A stretch of DNA of 35,752 nucleotides. Origin: Nitrospirota bacterium (GTDB lineage: Bacteria; Nitrospirota; Thermodesulfovibrionia; Thermodesulfovibrionales; UBA6898). The DNA lies in the NCBI GenBank assembly GCA_021811105.1, contig JAJZPM010000040.1, forward strand, positions 1 through 35,752, given 5' to 3'. The position numbers and the translations under genes were made by a program. How positions within the stretch are numbered: position 1 is the stretch's first letter; every line of letters starts with the position of its first letter. This document shows, in pieces, positions 7,223-14,213 of the stretch. The notes under the pieces are model-generated. The model was not told where the DNA came from and did no database searches. It saw only the letters and a program-made list of their open reading frames with translations.

Positions 7223-8470
7223 ATGCGACATGTCATAATCGGCGGAAGCATAGCCGGGATATCGGCCGCAAAGGCGATACGGCAGTCTGACCCCTCCGCT
7301 GAAGTAACCGTCCTGTCGGGGGAGAAGACGAGGCCGTATTACAGGCCGATGATCCCCTTCCTTATAAGAAAGGGAGATATCGATATCACCTTCGAGGACG
7401 ACCTTGAAAAGAGATTTAGCTTTGCCGTTGCCTTTGAAAAAGCGGCCGGCATCGATGTGGCGAAAAAGGAAGTCCGCCTGGGATCGGGCCGCAACATCTC
7501 CTATGACAGGCTGCTGATCGCGACGGGGAGCCGGCCGGTCGTCCCCGCTATCCCTGGCATCCGCGGTGAGGCAGTATTCACCCTGAGGACCGCGCAGGAC
7601 GCGCGTTCCATCGGAAAGTCGGCGGAGAAGGCGCGCAGTGCCGTCGTTCTCGGCGGCGGTCTCGTCGGCATCAAGACCGCCATTGCCCTCCGTAAGGCCG
7701 GGCTTGGCGTGACGATTGTCGAAAAGCTCGATTGTATACTGCCGGGAAAGTTTGACCGGAGGGGGGCCGGGATCATCTCGAATATTGTCGAAAAAGAGGG
7801 CATTCGGGTCCTGACCGGAATGTCGATTGTGGAGGCGGTGAGGGCCAAAGGAGAATTGCGCGGTGTCAGACTCTCCTCAGGGGATACGCTGGATGCCGGG
7901 ATGTTGATTGTTGCCGCCGGAACACTGCCGGACCTCGATGCCGTAAAAGGCACGGGCATCAGGACACGGACGGGTATCTTGATCGATGAAAACCTGCGGA
8001 CAAGCGTTCCTGATATCTACGCGGCGGGGGACGTCGTTGAATATACCGACCTGGTCTTCGGCAGGCCCGCGGTGTCCGCCCTCTGGACGAATGCCGAGGA
8101 GATGGGCAGACTGGCCGGGAGGAACATGGCCGGAGGCAAGGCAAAATACGAAGGGTTTCTTTCCGTGCTCAACTCTTCCGAGATATTCGATGTCCCGGTC
8201 ATGGCGATCGGCCTTGTCGAACCGGACCCCTTGAGCCGCGAATACGAATCGCTCGTCGAGGACAACTTAGACAGTTACAGGAAACTTGTCTTTAAGGGCA
8301 GTGTCCTGGTCGGCGCGGTATTTATCAACGACGTCGAAAACGCAGGTATCTATACGAACCTCATACGAAGCAGGATGCAGATCGGCGGGCTGAAGGAAGA
8401 GGCGATCAAGGGAAGCCTCAGGTATATCAATTTCATCAGGACCGTGCCTGAGCAGACGATGAGCGCATAG
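7223..8470 (+). CDS. FAD/NAD(P)-dependent oxidoreductase partner of CODH
   Basis: A 415-residue flavoprotein of the pyridine nucleotide-disulfide oxidoreductase fold, with a two-Rossmann layout. The FAD-binding IGGSIAGISAA motif is at residues 5-15, LLIATGSRP near 95, the NAD(P)-binding GGGLVGIKTA near 150, and the second FAD contact YAAGDV near 270. No CxxxxC redox disulfide is seen in the first domain, so it resembles rubredoxin or NADH:acceptor reductases and not glutathione reductase. The order cooS-cooF-flavoprotein matches the known CODH/CooF/FNOR clusters, in which CO-derived electrons are thought to reduce NAD(P)+ or act in oxidative-stress defence. It is the last gene of the operon; GGAGGAACG precedes the ATG. 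Confidence 0.9.
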   Translation: MRHVIIGGSIAGISAAKAIRQSDPSAEVTVLSGEKTRPYYRPMIPFLIRKGDIDITFEDDLEKRFSFAVAFEKAAGIDVAKKEVRLGSGRNISYDRLLIATGSRPVVPAIPGIRGEAVFTLRTAQDARSIGKSAEKARSAVVLGGGLVGIKTAIALRKAGLGVTIVEKLDCILPGKFDRRGAGIISNIVEKEGIRVLTGMSIVEAVRAKGELRGVRLSSGDTLDAGMLIVAAGTLPDLDAVKGTGIRTRTGILIDENLRTSVPDIYAAGDVVEYTDLVFGRPAVSALWTNAEEMGRLAGRNMAGGKAKYEGFLSVLNSSEIFDVPVMAIGLVEPDPLSREYESLVEDNLDSYRKLVFKGSVLVGAVFINDVENAGIYTNLIRSRMQIGGLKEEAIKGSLRYINFIRTVPEQTMSA

Positions 8471-8585
8471 GCGAAATGCCCCTCCCGAATTTCTACCTGT
8501 AAGGGATGGTGTGAGGGGTGGTCTCTGAAACCTGATGCCGTACTGATTAGAACCCATCTCAAAATTGAATTTTCGTCAGTAAGCT

Positions 8586-8665
8586 GTCATACCCGCGAAG
8601 GCGGGTATCCAGTCCCGAAAGCTTTCGGGATGAAAACTGGATTCCCGTCTGCACGGGAATGATAA
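8586..8665. repeat. REP-like palindromic pair, copy B
   Basis: The left unit GTCATACCCGCGAAGGCGGG plus TATCCAGT and the right unit (reverse complement TTATCATTCCCG...CGGGAATCCAGT) face each other around a perfect 16-base palindrome, CCCGAAAGCTTTCGGG (8614-8629). The unit pattern is the same as at 1388-1463, about 7.2 kb away. It lies between the converging CODH operon and the YwbE-family gene, a typical place for REP/BIME elements. The rest of 8471-8705 holds no gene I can support. Confidence 0.8.
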
Positions 8666-8705
8666 CTAAGAGGCACCGATGAAGAAATGGTATTTGAGAT
8701 AGGTC

Positions 8706-8900
8706 CTAGTCGAGTATCTTTTTCACCCGGCCGACTTCTCCGGTCTGCAGCCGCACCTTGATCCCGTGGGGATGGGTGGGCGAATTCGTGAGAATGTCCT
8801 TTACAACGCCTTCGGTCAGTTTCCCGGTCCGCTGGTCCTGCTTCAATACGATCGAAACGTGCAATCCCGCTTTAATATCGGACCGTCTGGTCCCGTCCAT
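8706..8900 (-). CDS. YwbE-family small protein
   Basis: A 64-residue protein matching the YwbE family (DUF2196) over its whole length: an N-terminal DGTRRSDIKAGLHVSIVLKQDQRTGKLTEG, then the family signature VKDILTNSPTHPHGIKVRLQTGEVGRVKKI. The fold is expected to be a small KOW/SH3-like beta barrel, so nucleic-acid or ribosome binding is plausible, but the function is not established. GAGAGGAAAC is an adequate ribosome binding site upstream of the ATG on the minus strand. It is convergent with the CODH operon and follows the LamG gene by 15 bases on the same strand. Confidence 0.9.
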   Translation of the reverse strand: MDGTRRSDIKAGLHVSIVLKQDQRTGKLTEGVVKDILTNSPTHPHGIKVRLQTGEVGRVKKILD

Positions 8901-8915
8901 CCTTTTGTTTCCTCT

Positions 8916-11003
8916 CTATTTCACTGCTATATTCGAAACCGTTACCACCCCGCTCCCACCGATCGTAAGAGGCCCGGTGATCGTCGTAGGCGTTCCCGAA
9001 TACCCGCTGAAGTCTGGCAGATATCCCCCGTCTATTATCATGCCGGCAGTCCCCGCCAGATTCAGGTTGCTGTCCACCAGTTCCACCCCATGGGCCTTGA
9101 TTGTATAGGCCGTCATTCCGCCCCCATATGCCTCTCCTATCGTCATGAAATACCCTGTAGTCCCGTTACGCCAGACGGGATACCGGGCGAAAGTCACTTC
9201 AAGTGTATGGGCTTCACTCACGTTTGTGAGCGCGTAGATCCCGCCTGACACCGAACCCAGAACATCAACGCTGTTGTCTGTCAGTGAGAAAAGGTAATAG
9301 CCTGCGGAAGGCGTAATGGTGCAGAGCAACGGGTACCCCTGCAGTATAGAGCCGGGACAGGAGACGCTGCCGCTGCCAAGAGGCGAGTTTACCGTAATAG
9401 CATATGAGGTCGCACAAACTCCCGCGCTGCCGGCATTATAAATGGCGGCGACTTCATCGGCGGAAAGGGCACGATTGAAGATCGAAACTTCATCGATCAG
9501 ACCCTGGAATCCCCCTCCGAGTTGATTGCCTGACATTATGTCCCTGCCGATCTGAAGATCGTTGATCTCCGAAAAATCACTTGAGTTGCTCACGCTGCCG
9601 GAGAGAACGCCGTTGATATACATACTAAGCATGGTGCCGTTCCTAGTTACGGCAATATGGTTCCAGCTCGAACTGATTAACTGATTCGTAGCAGTCAGGA
9701 ATATAGTCAGCCCCGAATGAAACTCCACCCTGTTGGCCACGTCATATATCTCTATGGCCCACATGCTATCGGAAGCCGGAGTTTTTCGGTTGTTGATGAT
9801 AGGCCGGAATGTATTATTAAATGCCCCATTCGCCCAAAACTCTACCGTAAAATCACCTGTTCCGAACGCCCAGTTGCTGCTGGCCGGCACAGAAACGTAA
9901 TCATCTATCCCGTCGAAGCTGAAAGCCTCGCCGACCTTGCCGGATGCATACGTTCCCCCCGTTAATGTGCCGTCGTTTGCCCCTATCGAATCAATAGTGC
10001 CGTCTTCTCCTTTCCACCAGGAGACCATATTGTTCGGTGGTAGTGTACAGCTCCTGCAACTGCCCTTGTTCGTCGCCTTTGCGATATCAGCGATTTCCTG
10101 CGCACTCAGGGCTCGGCTGAAGAATTCGACCTCATCGATAAGACCGTCGTAATAATAGGAGTAAAGTCCGTCGTTGCCTTCATATTGGCTTCCAAATCTT
10201 GTTGAACTTGACCCTGACGTATGAATAAAAGTGTCTGATTTTTCGAAGACACCGTCAACATAGAGGCTGGCCGTCCCCGCTCCATCACTTACGAACGCAA
10301 GGTGATGCCAATGGCCATCGGCAATATTTGATGTTCCCTGTATGCTGTGATGGCCACTCTCATACCACTCAAGTGTCTGTTTTCCGCTGGCTATGCCGAG
10401 ATGCAGATGCTGATTTACTTGATTGCCCCGGCCAAAAAGGGCACCTTTCAGAGGGCCATTATCGCCGAACACGATTGGATCTCCTGCATCCGTCGTTTGA
10501 ACCCAAAATGCCATTGTACAAGCAGCATTACTCCTGAAATCTGCATCTGGAATCGACACATAATCATTCACCCCGTCAAAACTGAATGCCTGGCCGACTA
10601 TTCCGGAGGCATAGGTTGTCCCGTTGATGAGGGTTCCATTGTTGCCCCCGATCATATCAAGAGCATTATTGTCCCCGCCCCACCAGGATACCGTGCCCGA
10701 AGGCGGTGCGGTGCAGGACCTGCACTTGCCCGCGCTGCCGGCGTTATAGATCGCGGCGATTTCCGTGTCGGAAAGGGCGCGGTTGAAAAACTCGACTTCG
10801 TCCGCCTTGCCGTTCAAACGGTCGTTTCCCTGATGATAAGAATCAGTCCAATACATCGCACCGATTCTCACATTGAAGCCATTAGCTGTTGCCCCGCCAC
10901 AATTGACGGAAGCAACAAGAGCACCATTTATATAGATCCTTGAGTTTGGTGTTGTTGATGGGTCGAAAACCCCGGCTATGTGATACCAGCTGGCCGTCGG
11001 AAT
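8916..11003 (-). pseudogene. 5'-truncated LamG-repeat (concanavalin-like) surface protein
   Basis: About 695 codons are open on the minus strand with no proper beginning. The frame opens at 11003, right after TAA 11006-11004, in the middle of a LamG (laminin G-like/concanavalin A-like) domain; SWYHIAGVFDPST and IYINGALVASV are its second half. Two complete LamG repeats follow, each starting with GTVSWW or NMVSWWKGED, then FDGVNDYVSIP or FDGIDDYVSVP, and ending in IDEVEFFSRALSAQEI or IDEVSIFNRALSADEV. Cys-containing linkers (CRSC) join them. The C-terminal part is a beta-repeat (ITVNSPLGSGSVSCPG ... AHTLEVTFARYP) plus an unassigned tail. Complete relatives are large secreted proteins with a signal peptide, which is missing here. 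Translation from GTG 10871 is conceivable but lacks a clear ribosome binding site, so this is most likely a decayed remnant. Confidence 0.6.
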
Positions 11004-11273
11004 TTATGGTTTAAGGGAATACAAGAATGTTCATTCCTGAAACCCTCCCGATACTTTATGGTCTTTGGTGCCGCAGAGTCAAGGGTTTTTCAGCGGTTGG
11101 CCGGAGGAATGCAGACCGATGGGAAAAGGGCGGAAAAGGTCTGTGAAAATGGGGCGGTACGGCGAGGAAGGGGCGATTACATTTCCTGATTACGTGCAGC
11201 TTGAATTGCAAAGCAGGCGGCGGTATCCGTTCCCGGCCGCCTGCCTATCTGGTTCTCTGAAACGCGGATGAAG
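11004..11273. other. Unassigned stretch at the LamG breakpoint
   Basis: Upstream of the truncated LamG gene the sequence no longer resembles any part of a LamG domain in any minus-strand frame. Plus-strand frames of about 60-70 codons run through the stretch (for example TTG 11065 to TGA 11271), but they lack ribosome binding sites and family features. I see no insertion-sequence ends or target duplication. Confidence 0.35.
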
Positions 11274-11483
11274 TTATGCGCCGGCGTCTCTGTCTTTAAA
11301 ATCCTCACAGCCTTTCGACGGAGAAACGAATAACCCGTGCCGGTTGCATATTCCTGCGTCGGCCCTCACCGATGAGTAGGCTGAACTTAGAGATTTCAGC
11401 CCGGGAAAGGCGGCCTCGATCAATGCCGGTTCACCGTTAAAGAACCGGCAGTTCCTGCACGCGGCAGTCGTAACATTTTTCAT
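11274..11483 (-). CDS. Small Cys/His-rich protein, putative metal-binding
   Basis: A 69-residue protein. ATG 11483 is chosen because GAGGAGG lies about 10 bases upstream. It contains a CRNCRFF motif near residue 9, a GICNRHG motif near residue 46 and a final Cys in KGCEDFKD near residue 59. The C-x2-C ... C-x2-H ... C pattern suggests a single zinc or Fe-S site. No signal peptide or membrane helix is present. I do not recognise a named family. It lies downstream of the rhodanese/transporter operon on the same strand but is separated from it by a long inverted repeat, so it is probably transcribed separately. Confidence 0.5.
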   Translation of the reverse strand: MKNVTTAACRNCRFFNGEPALIEAAFPGLKSLSSAYSSVRADAGICNRHGLFVSPSKGCEDFKDRDAGA

Positions 11484-11527
11484 TGGACGAAGTCCTCCTC
11501 TGCCGTAATCTACCTTATGAAAATCAA

Positions 11528-11597
11528 CCACAGAGACACGGAGACACAGAGAAAGAAATTCTCGAATTCTTCTTTGTCACCTCTGTGTCTCTGCGGT
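11528..11597. repeat. Long imperfect inverted repeat (CCACAGAGACAC type)
   Basis: The left arm ACCACAGAGACACGGAGACA (11528-11547) continues with CAGAGAAAGAA. It is mirrored by the right arm ending TCTGTGTCTCTGCGGT (11582-11597), around an ATTCTCGAAT centre. The arms are themselves degenerate GAGACACAGAG direct repeats. Similar accaCAGAGaCACagag elements are familiar dispersed intergenic repeats in many anaerobes and metagenomic genomes. It sits 35 bases past the stop of the minus-strand transporter gene, where the hairpin could end or protect the transcript. Confidence 0.7.
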
Positions 11598-11631
11598 AGA
11601 GATCTTTTGGCCCCGGCTATTATCCAGTGAT

Positions 11632-13002
11632 TTATTTGCCGAGGTTCATCCAGTAATTTCCGAATACAAAATCGGAAAGGAAAAAACCCAACGCCACATT
11701 GATCAATACGCCTATGGTGAATGCGCCGAAGGGCTTCCAGCCGGCAGCCTTGAGTTCCTTGAACCTAGTCGTGAGCCCTATGCTGAGGAAACAGAATATG
11801 AACGCCCAGCTCCTGAGCGAGACTATCGGCAGAAGCAGTCCCGGCTTTACAATCTTACCGAAGTCCGCAGCTGAGTAACCGGCCGTTATACTGGTCATTA
11901 ACAGTGAAGCCACAAAGAACCCGATTACAAACTTCGGGAATCTCCACCATATTTCCATAGTGCTGGGCTTCACGCCGCATTCCTCTTTTTCCCATTTAAG
12001 GCATGATATCATGGCAAAGATAAATGACCATATCCCTATCCACATATCCCTTCCTATGACCTTCATAAGGGTAAATCCCTGTATGGCGGCGTTCTCATTG
12101 CCTGCCATTTTGCCATAGGCGGTTGCAGCCGCGAATCCGGCTGCGTCGGCAAACTCCGACGTCCCCACCCAAGCGCCTGCTACCCCCGGATTCAGGTTGA
12201 GGAGCTTTGATGCAAAGGGGATAAAGAATATCATTACCAGGGCCCATACAACCACGAGAGTTACCGAGGTGTACAGGTGCTCCTTCTTTGCCTTTACGGA
12301 GCTTGCTATTGCCATGGATGCCGACACACCACAAACAGCGCCTCCCACGCCGATAACCGACGCAAGCCTTCTGTCGAGACCGAATATCTTCGTCGCGACA
12401 AAATATATTGTCAGGCATGTGGTAAGGGAAATCACTGTAGCCTGGAGAAGAGCGACAGGTCCCGCGGATGCGACAAGGGCGATGGGAAAGGTCGCTCCGA
12501 GAAGGACAATCCCTGTCTTAATGTAATATTCCACCCTGAAGCCTGAATCCATCCATTTGGGAAGGGGGACCACATTTGCTATTATCAGTCCGATTATGAG
12601 TGCGACAAGGGGCGGCTCCAAATTGTACTTCGCTGCGTCTACCCATCCACCGATCGAGAACATGACAATCGAGAGCACGTAGAGGATTATAAAGGATGGG
12701 ACAAACTCCGATGTCTTAATGCCCATTATCCTTGTGGAGACGCCGAATATGACCAGCCATGACAACAGTTGCAGGGCGTACAAATTGATGTTCTTGCCGA
12801 AGTGGTCAAGCAACTGGCCGATGGATGACCATTTCAGTCCTCCCGGGTTTATGGTCAGTGACTTAATTATGGTGCTGCCGTTAAGAAAGGCGGCAAGGGA
12901 GACAAGCACAATCCCGATTCCGAGATAAATCGCCCACCAATCTTCTTTCAGATACAGTTCTTTCCAACCCATAGTTTTGGGTTTATCCATTTCATCAGCC
13001 AT
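11632..13002 (-). CDS. YeiH-family (putative sulfate exporter) membrane transporter
   Basis: A 456-residue polytopic membrane protein of the YeiH/UPF0324 family, labelled putative sulfate exporter in databases without strong biochemical proof. The family core is present: EPPLVALIIGLIIANVV, VEYYIKTGIVLLGATFP, the conserved IGVGGAVCGVSASMAIAS loop near the middle, GTSEFADAAGFAAATA, and LRSWAFIFCFLSIGLTTRFKEL near the end. It is roughly 100 residues longer than E. coli YeiH because of an extra N-terminal region with two or three more helices. AAAGGAGG precedes the ATG. It lies 20 bases downstream of an exported rhodanese on the same strand, so the pair is an operon. A role moving an oxyanion or thiol produced by sulfur chemistry is inferred from context only. 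Confidence 0.85.
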   Translation of the reverse strand: MADEMDKPKTMGWKELYLKEDWWAIYLGIGIVLVSLAAFLNGSTIIKSLTINPGGLKWSSIGQLLDHFGKNINLYALQLLSWLVIFGVSTRIMGIKTSEFVPSFIILYVLSIVMFSIGGWVDAAKYNLEPPLVALIIGLIIANVVPLPKWMDSGFRVEYYIKTGIVLLGATFPIALVASAGPVALLQATVISLTTCLTIYFVATKIFGLDRRLASVIGVGGAVCGVSASMAIASSVKAKKEHLYTSVTLVVVWALVMIFFIPFASKLLNLNPGVAGAWVGTSEFADAAGFAAATAYGKMAGNENAAIQGFTLMKVIGRDMWIGIWSFIFAMISCLKWEKEECGVKPSTMEIWWRFPKFVIGFFVASLLMTSITAGYSAADFGKIVKPGLLLPIVSLRSWAFIFCFLSIGLTTRFKELKAAGWKPFGAFTIGVLINVALGFFLSDFVFGNYWMNLGK

Positions 13003-13022
13003 CCTGTCCTCCTTTCGACTTA

Positions 13023-13940
13023 TTAGTGTTTTTGGCCCTGGACCTCTTTTTCCAGTTTCTTAATCGCCTTCATGACAGATACGAAGTTAACGTAGCTGAC
13101 ATCATCCGCAGGCAGGCTCGAGTTGCTTCCCCATTCAATCCATGAGGCGTCGTAATTGCGGACCTTAGGGAACCCTAATTCCTTGAGCACGAAAAAGGTG
13201 TTGGCAGCCCTGGTACCGGTCTGGCAGTAAACAATGACCTCCTTTTTCTTGTCCAGTTTGCCGTACAGCTTTGCCAGTTCGTCCATGGATTTAAGCTTTG
13301 TTGAACCATCCTGATAGTTCTCTTCGAAATCTATATTTGTCGCCCCTGGTATGTGGCCCCCTCTTAAGGACCGTACGTCTGTACCTTTATACTCGCCTGT
13401 GGTACGGACGTCCAGGAGGATAATGTGAGGTTTTCTCAAGGCGTTCTTCACACCGGATGTGGAGGCATATAGGTTCGGTCTGGGTTTGGCCTTGAAAACG
13501 GCTGAGGCGAGTTTCGTTTCAGCGGTTGAGAGGTCGCCCTTCCATTGCTCTATGCCTCCGTCAAGGACATGGAGCTTATCCATCCCCACGTAATCAAGCA
13601 TCCAGAATTCGAGGTAGGCTATCTCCCTGCCGGCACCGTAAAGCACTACCTCAGTGTTAATATCCAGACCTTTTTCTCCCAGAATCTTCTCCAGCTGACG
13701 AACAGGGAGCAGAATCGCGTCCGGTTTGCTCTGAAGGTCGTTGACGGGAATATTCACCGCCCCGGGGACATGCCCTTTCAGATAGGCGTCCCTGTCCCGC
13801 ACGTCGACCACCGTTACCTTGTTATGCTGGGAGAGCCATCCTGCGTCGACGAGGTGCTGCAGATGTGAAGCTGCATAGGCTGTTGCAGACAGGAGCGTTA
13901 CGGAAAAAATGATCACCAAAATTCTTAGCGCTTGTTTCAT
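13023..13940 (-). CDS. Exported tandem-rhodanese sulfurtransferase
   Basis: A 305-residue protein of two rhodanese domains, the thiosulfate/3-mercaptopyruvate sulfurtransferase layout. ATG 13940 is chosen because GGAGGAAGGTAACG precedes it and it begins a Sec signal peptide (MKQALRILVIIFSVTLLSAT, cleavage after AYA at 23). The N-terminal domain (about 30-135) has VVDVRDRDAYLKGHVPGA but no active-site cysteine (VVLYGAGREI). The C-terminal domain (about 160-300) has LLDVRTTGEYKG, GGHIPGATNI and the active loop VYCQTGTRAA with Cys239. It should move sulfane sulfur between thiosulfate, a mercaptan or a persulfide and an acceptor such as cyanide or a thiol, in the periplasm. It is the first gene of the pair with the YeiH transporter and lies downstream of a sigma54-type promoter and of a sigma54-dependent regulator gene. 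Confidence 0.92.
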   Translation of the reverse strand: MKQALRILVIIFSVTLLSATAYAASHLQHLVDAGWLSQHNKVTVVDVRDRDAYLKGHVPGAVNIPVNDLQSKPDAILLPVRQLEKILGEKGLDINTEVVLYGAGREIAYLEFWMLDYVGMDKLHVLDGGIEQWKGDLSTAETKLASAVFKAKPRPNLYASTSGVKNALRKPHIILLDVRTTGEYKGTDVRSLRGGHIPGATNIDFEENYQDGSTKLKSMDELAKLYGKLDKKKEVIVYCQTGTRAANTFFVLKELGFPKVRNYDASWIEWGSNSSLPADDVSYVNFVSVMKAIKKLEKEVQGQKH

Positions 13941-14060
13941 CGTTACCTTCCTCCACTGTTTTTTTTTCTTGGCGTGAATCCTCGGCTCGCCCGCCATTGT
14001 GGGCCCGAGCCGGTTCTCCTCCTTTCCTTTGCAGAATGAACTTCCACGAGAAACAGAATA

Positions 14061-14076
14061 AGCAAAAGGGATACCA
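14061..14076 (-). promoter_or_regulatory. Sigma54 (-24/-12) promoter for rhodanese-yeiH
   Basis: Read on the minus strand the site is TGGTATCCCTTTTGCT. It has the invariant GG and GC dinucleotides exactly 10 bases apart, the TTGCT end of the consensus TGGCAC-N5-TTGCW, and a T-rich spacer. Only two consensus positions differ (C to T twice in the -24 box). The predicted start, about 12 bases beyond the GC, would leave a leader of about 110 bases before the rhodanese ATG. The gene just upstream encodes a sigma54 activator. Confidence 0.7.
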
Positions 14077-14173
14077 GTTTGCCGGCGTGCATAGCCGGGC
14101 GGAATTAAGGTTGTTTTACGATGAGTTGAGGATTATTCAGACAATGACAAGTCCCAATGTGGAGGGGAGTCAG

Positions 14174-14213
14174 GTGCAAAAATTATCTTGCAGTGCTATA
14201 TTTTATTTGCACT
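14174..14213. promoter_or_regulatory. Candidate enhancer sites for the sigma54 activator
   Basis: Nested dyads lie about 100-150 bases upstream of the sigma54 promoter and overlap the last codons of the regulator gene. They are TGCAA-N8-TTGCA (14175-14192), AGTGC with GCACT (14192-14196 and 14209-14213), and an outer GTGCAAA ... TTTGCAC pair (14174-14180 and 14206-14212). The position and dyad form suit the binding site of a Fis-type HTH dimer, but the specificity is not known. Confidence 0.4.

Noticed and set aside
8916..11003. Tandem repeats in the LamG region as a CRISPR or minisatellite
   Set aside because: The repetition is at protein-domain level, with hundreds of bases between units and divergent sequence; no regular short repeats or spacers are present.
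11065..11271. A 68-codon plus-strand frame as a gene or transposase remnant
   Set aside because: TTG start, no ribosome binding site and no family motif; kept only as part of the unassigned stretch.
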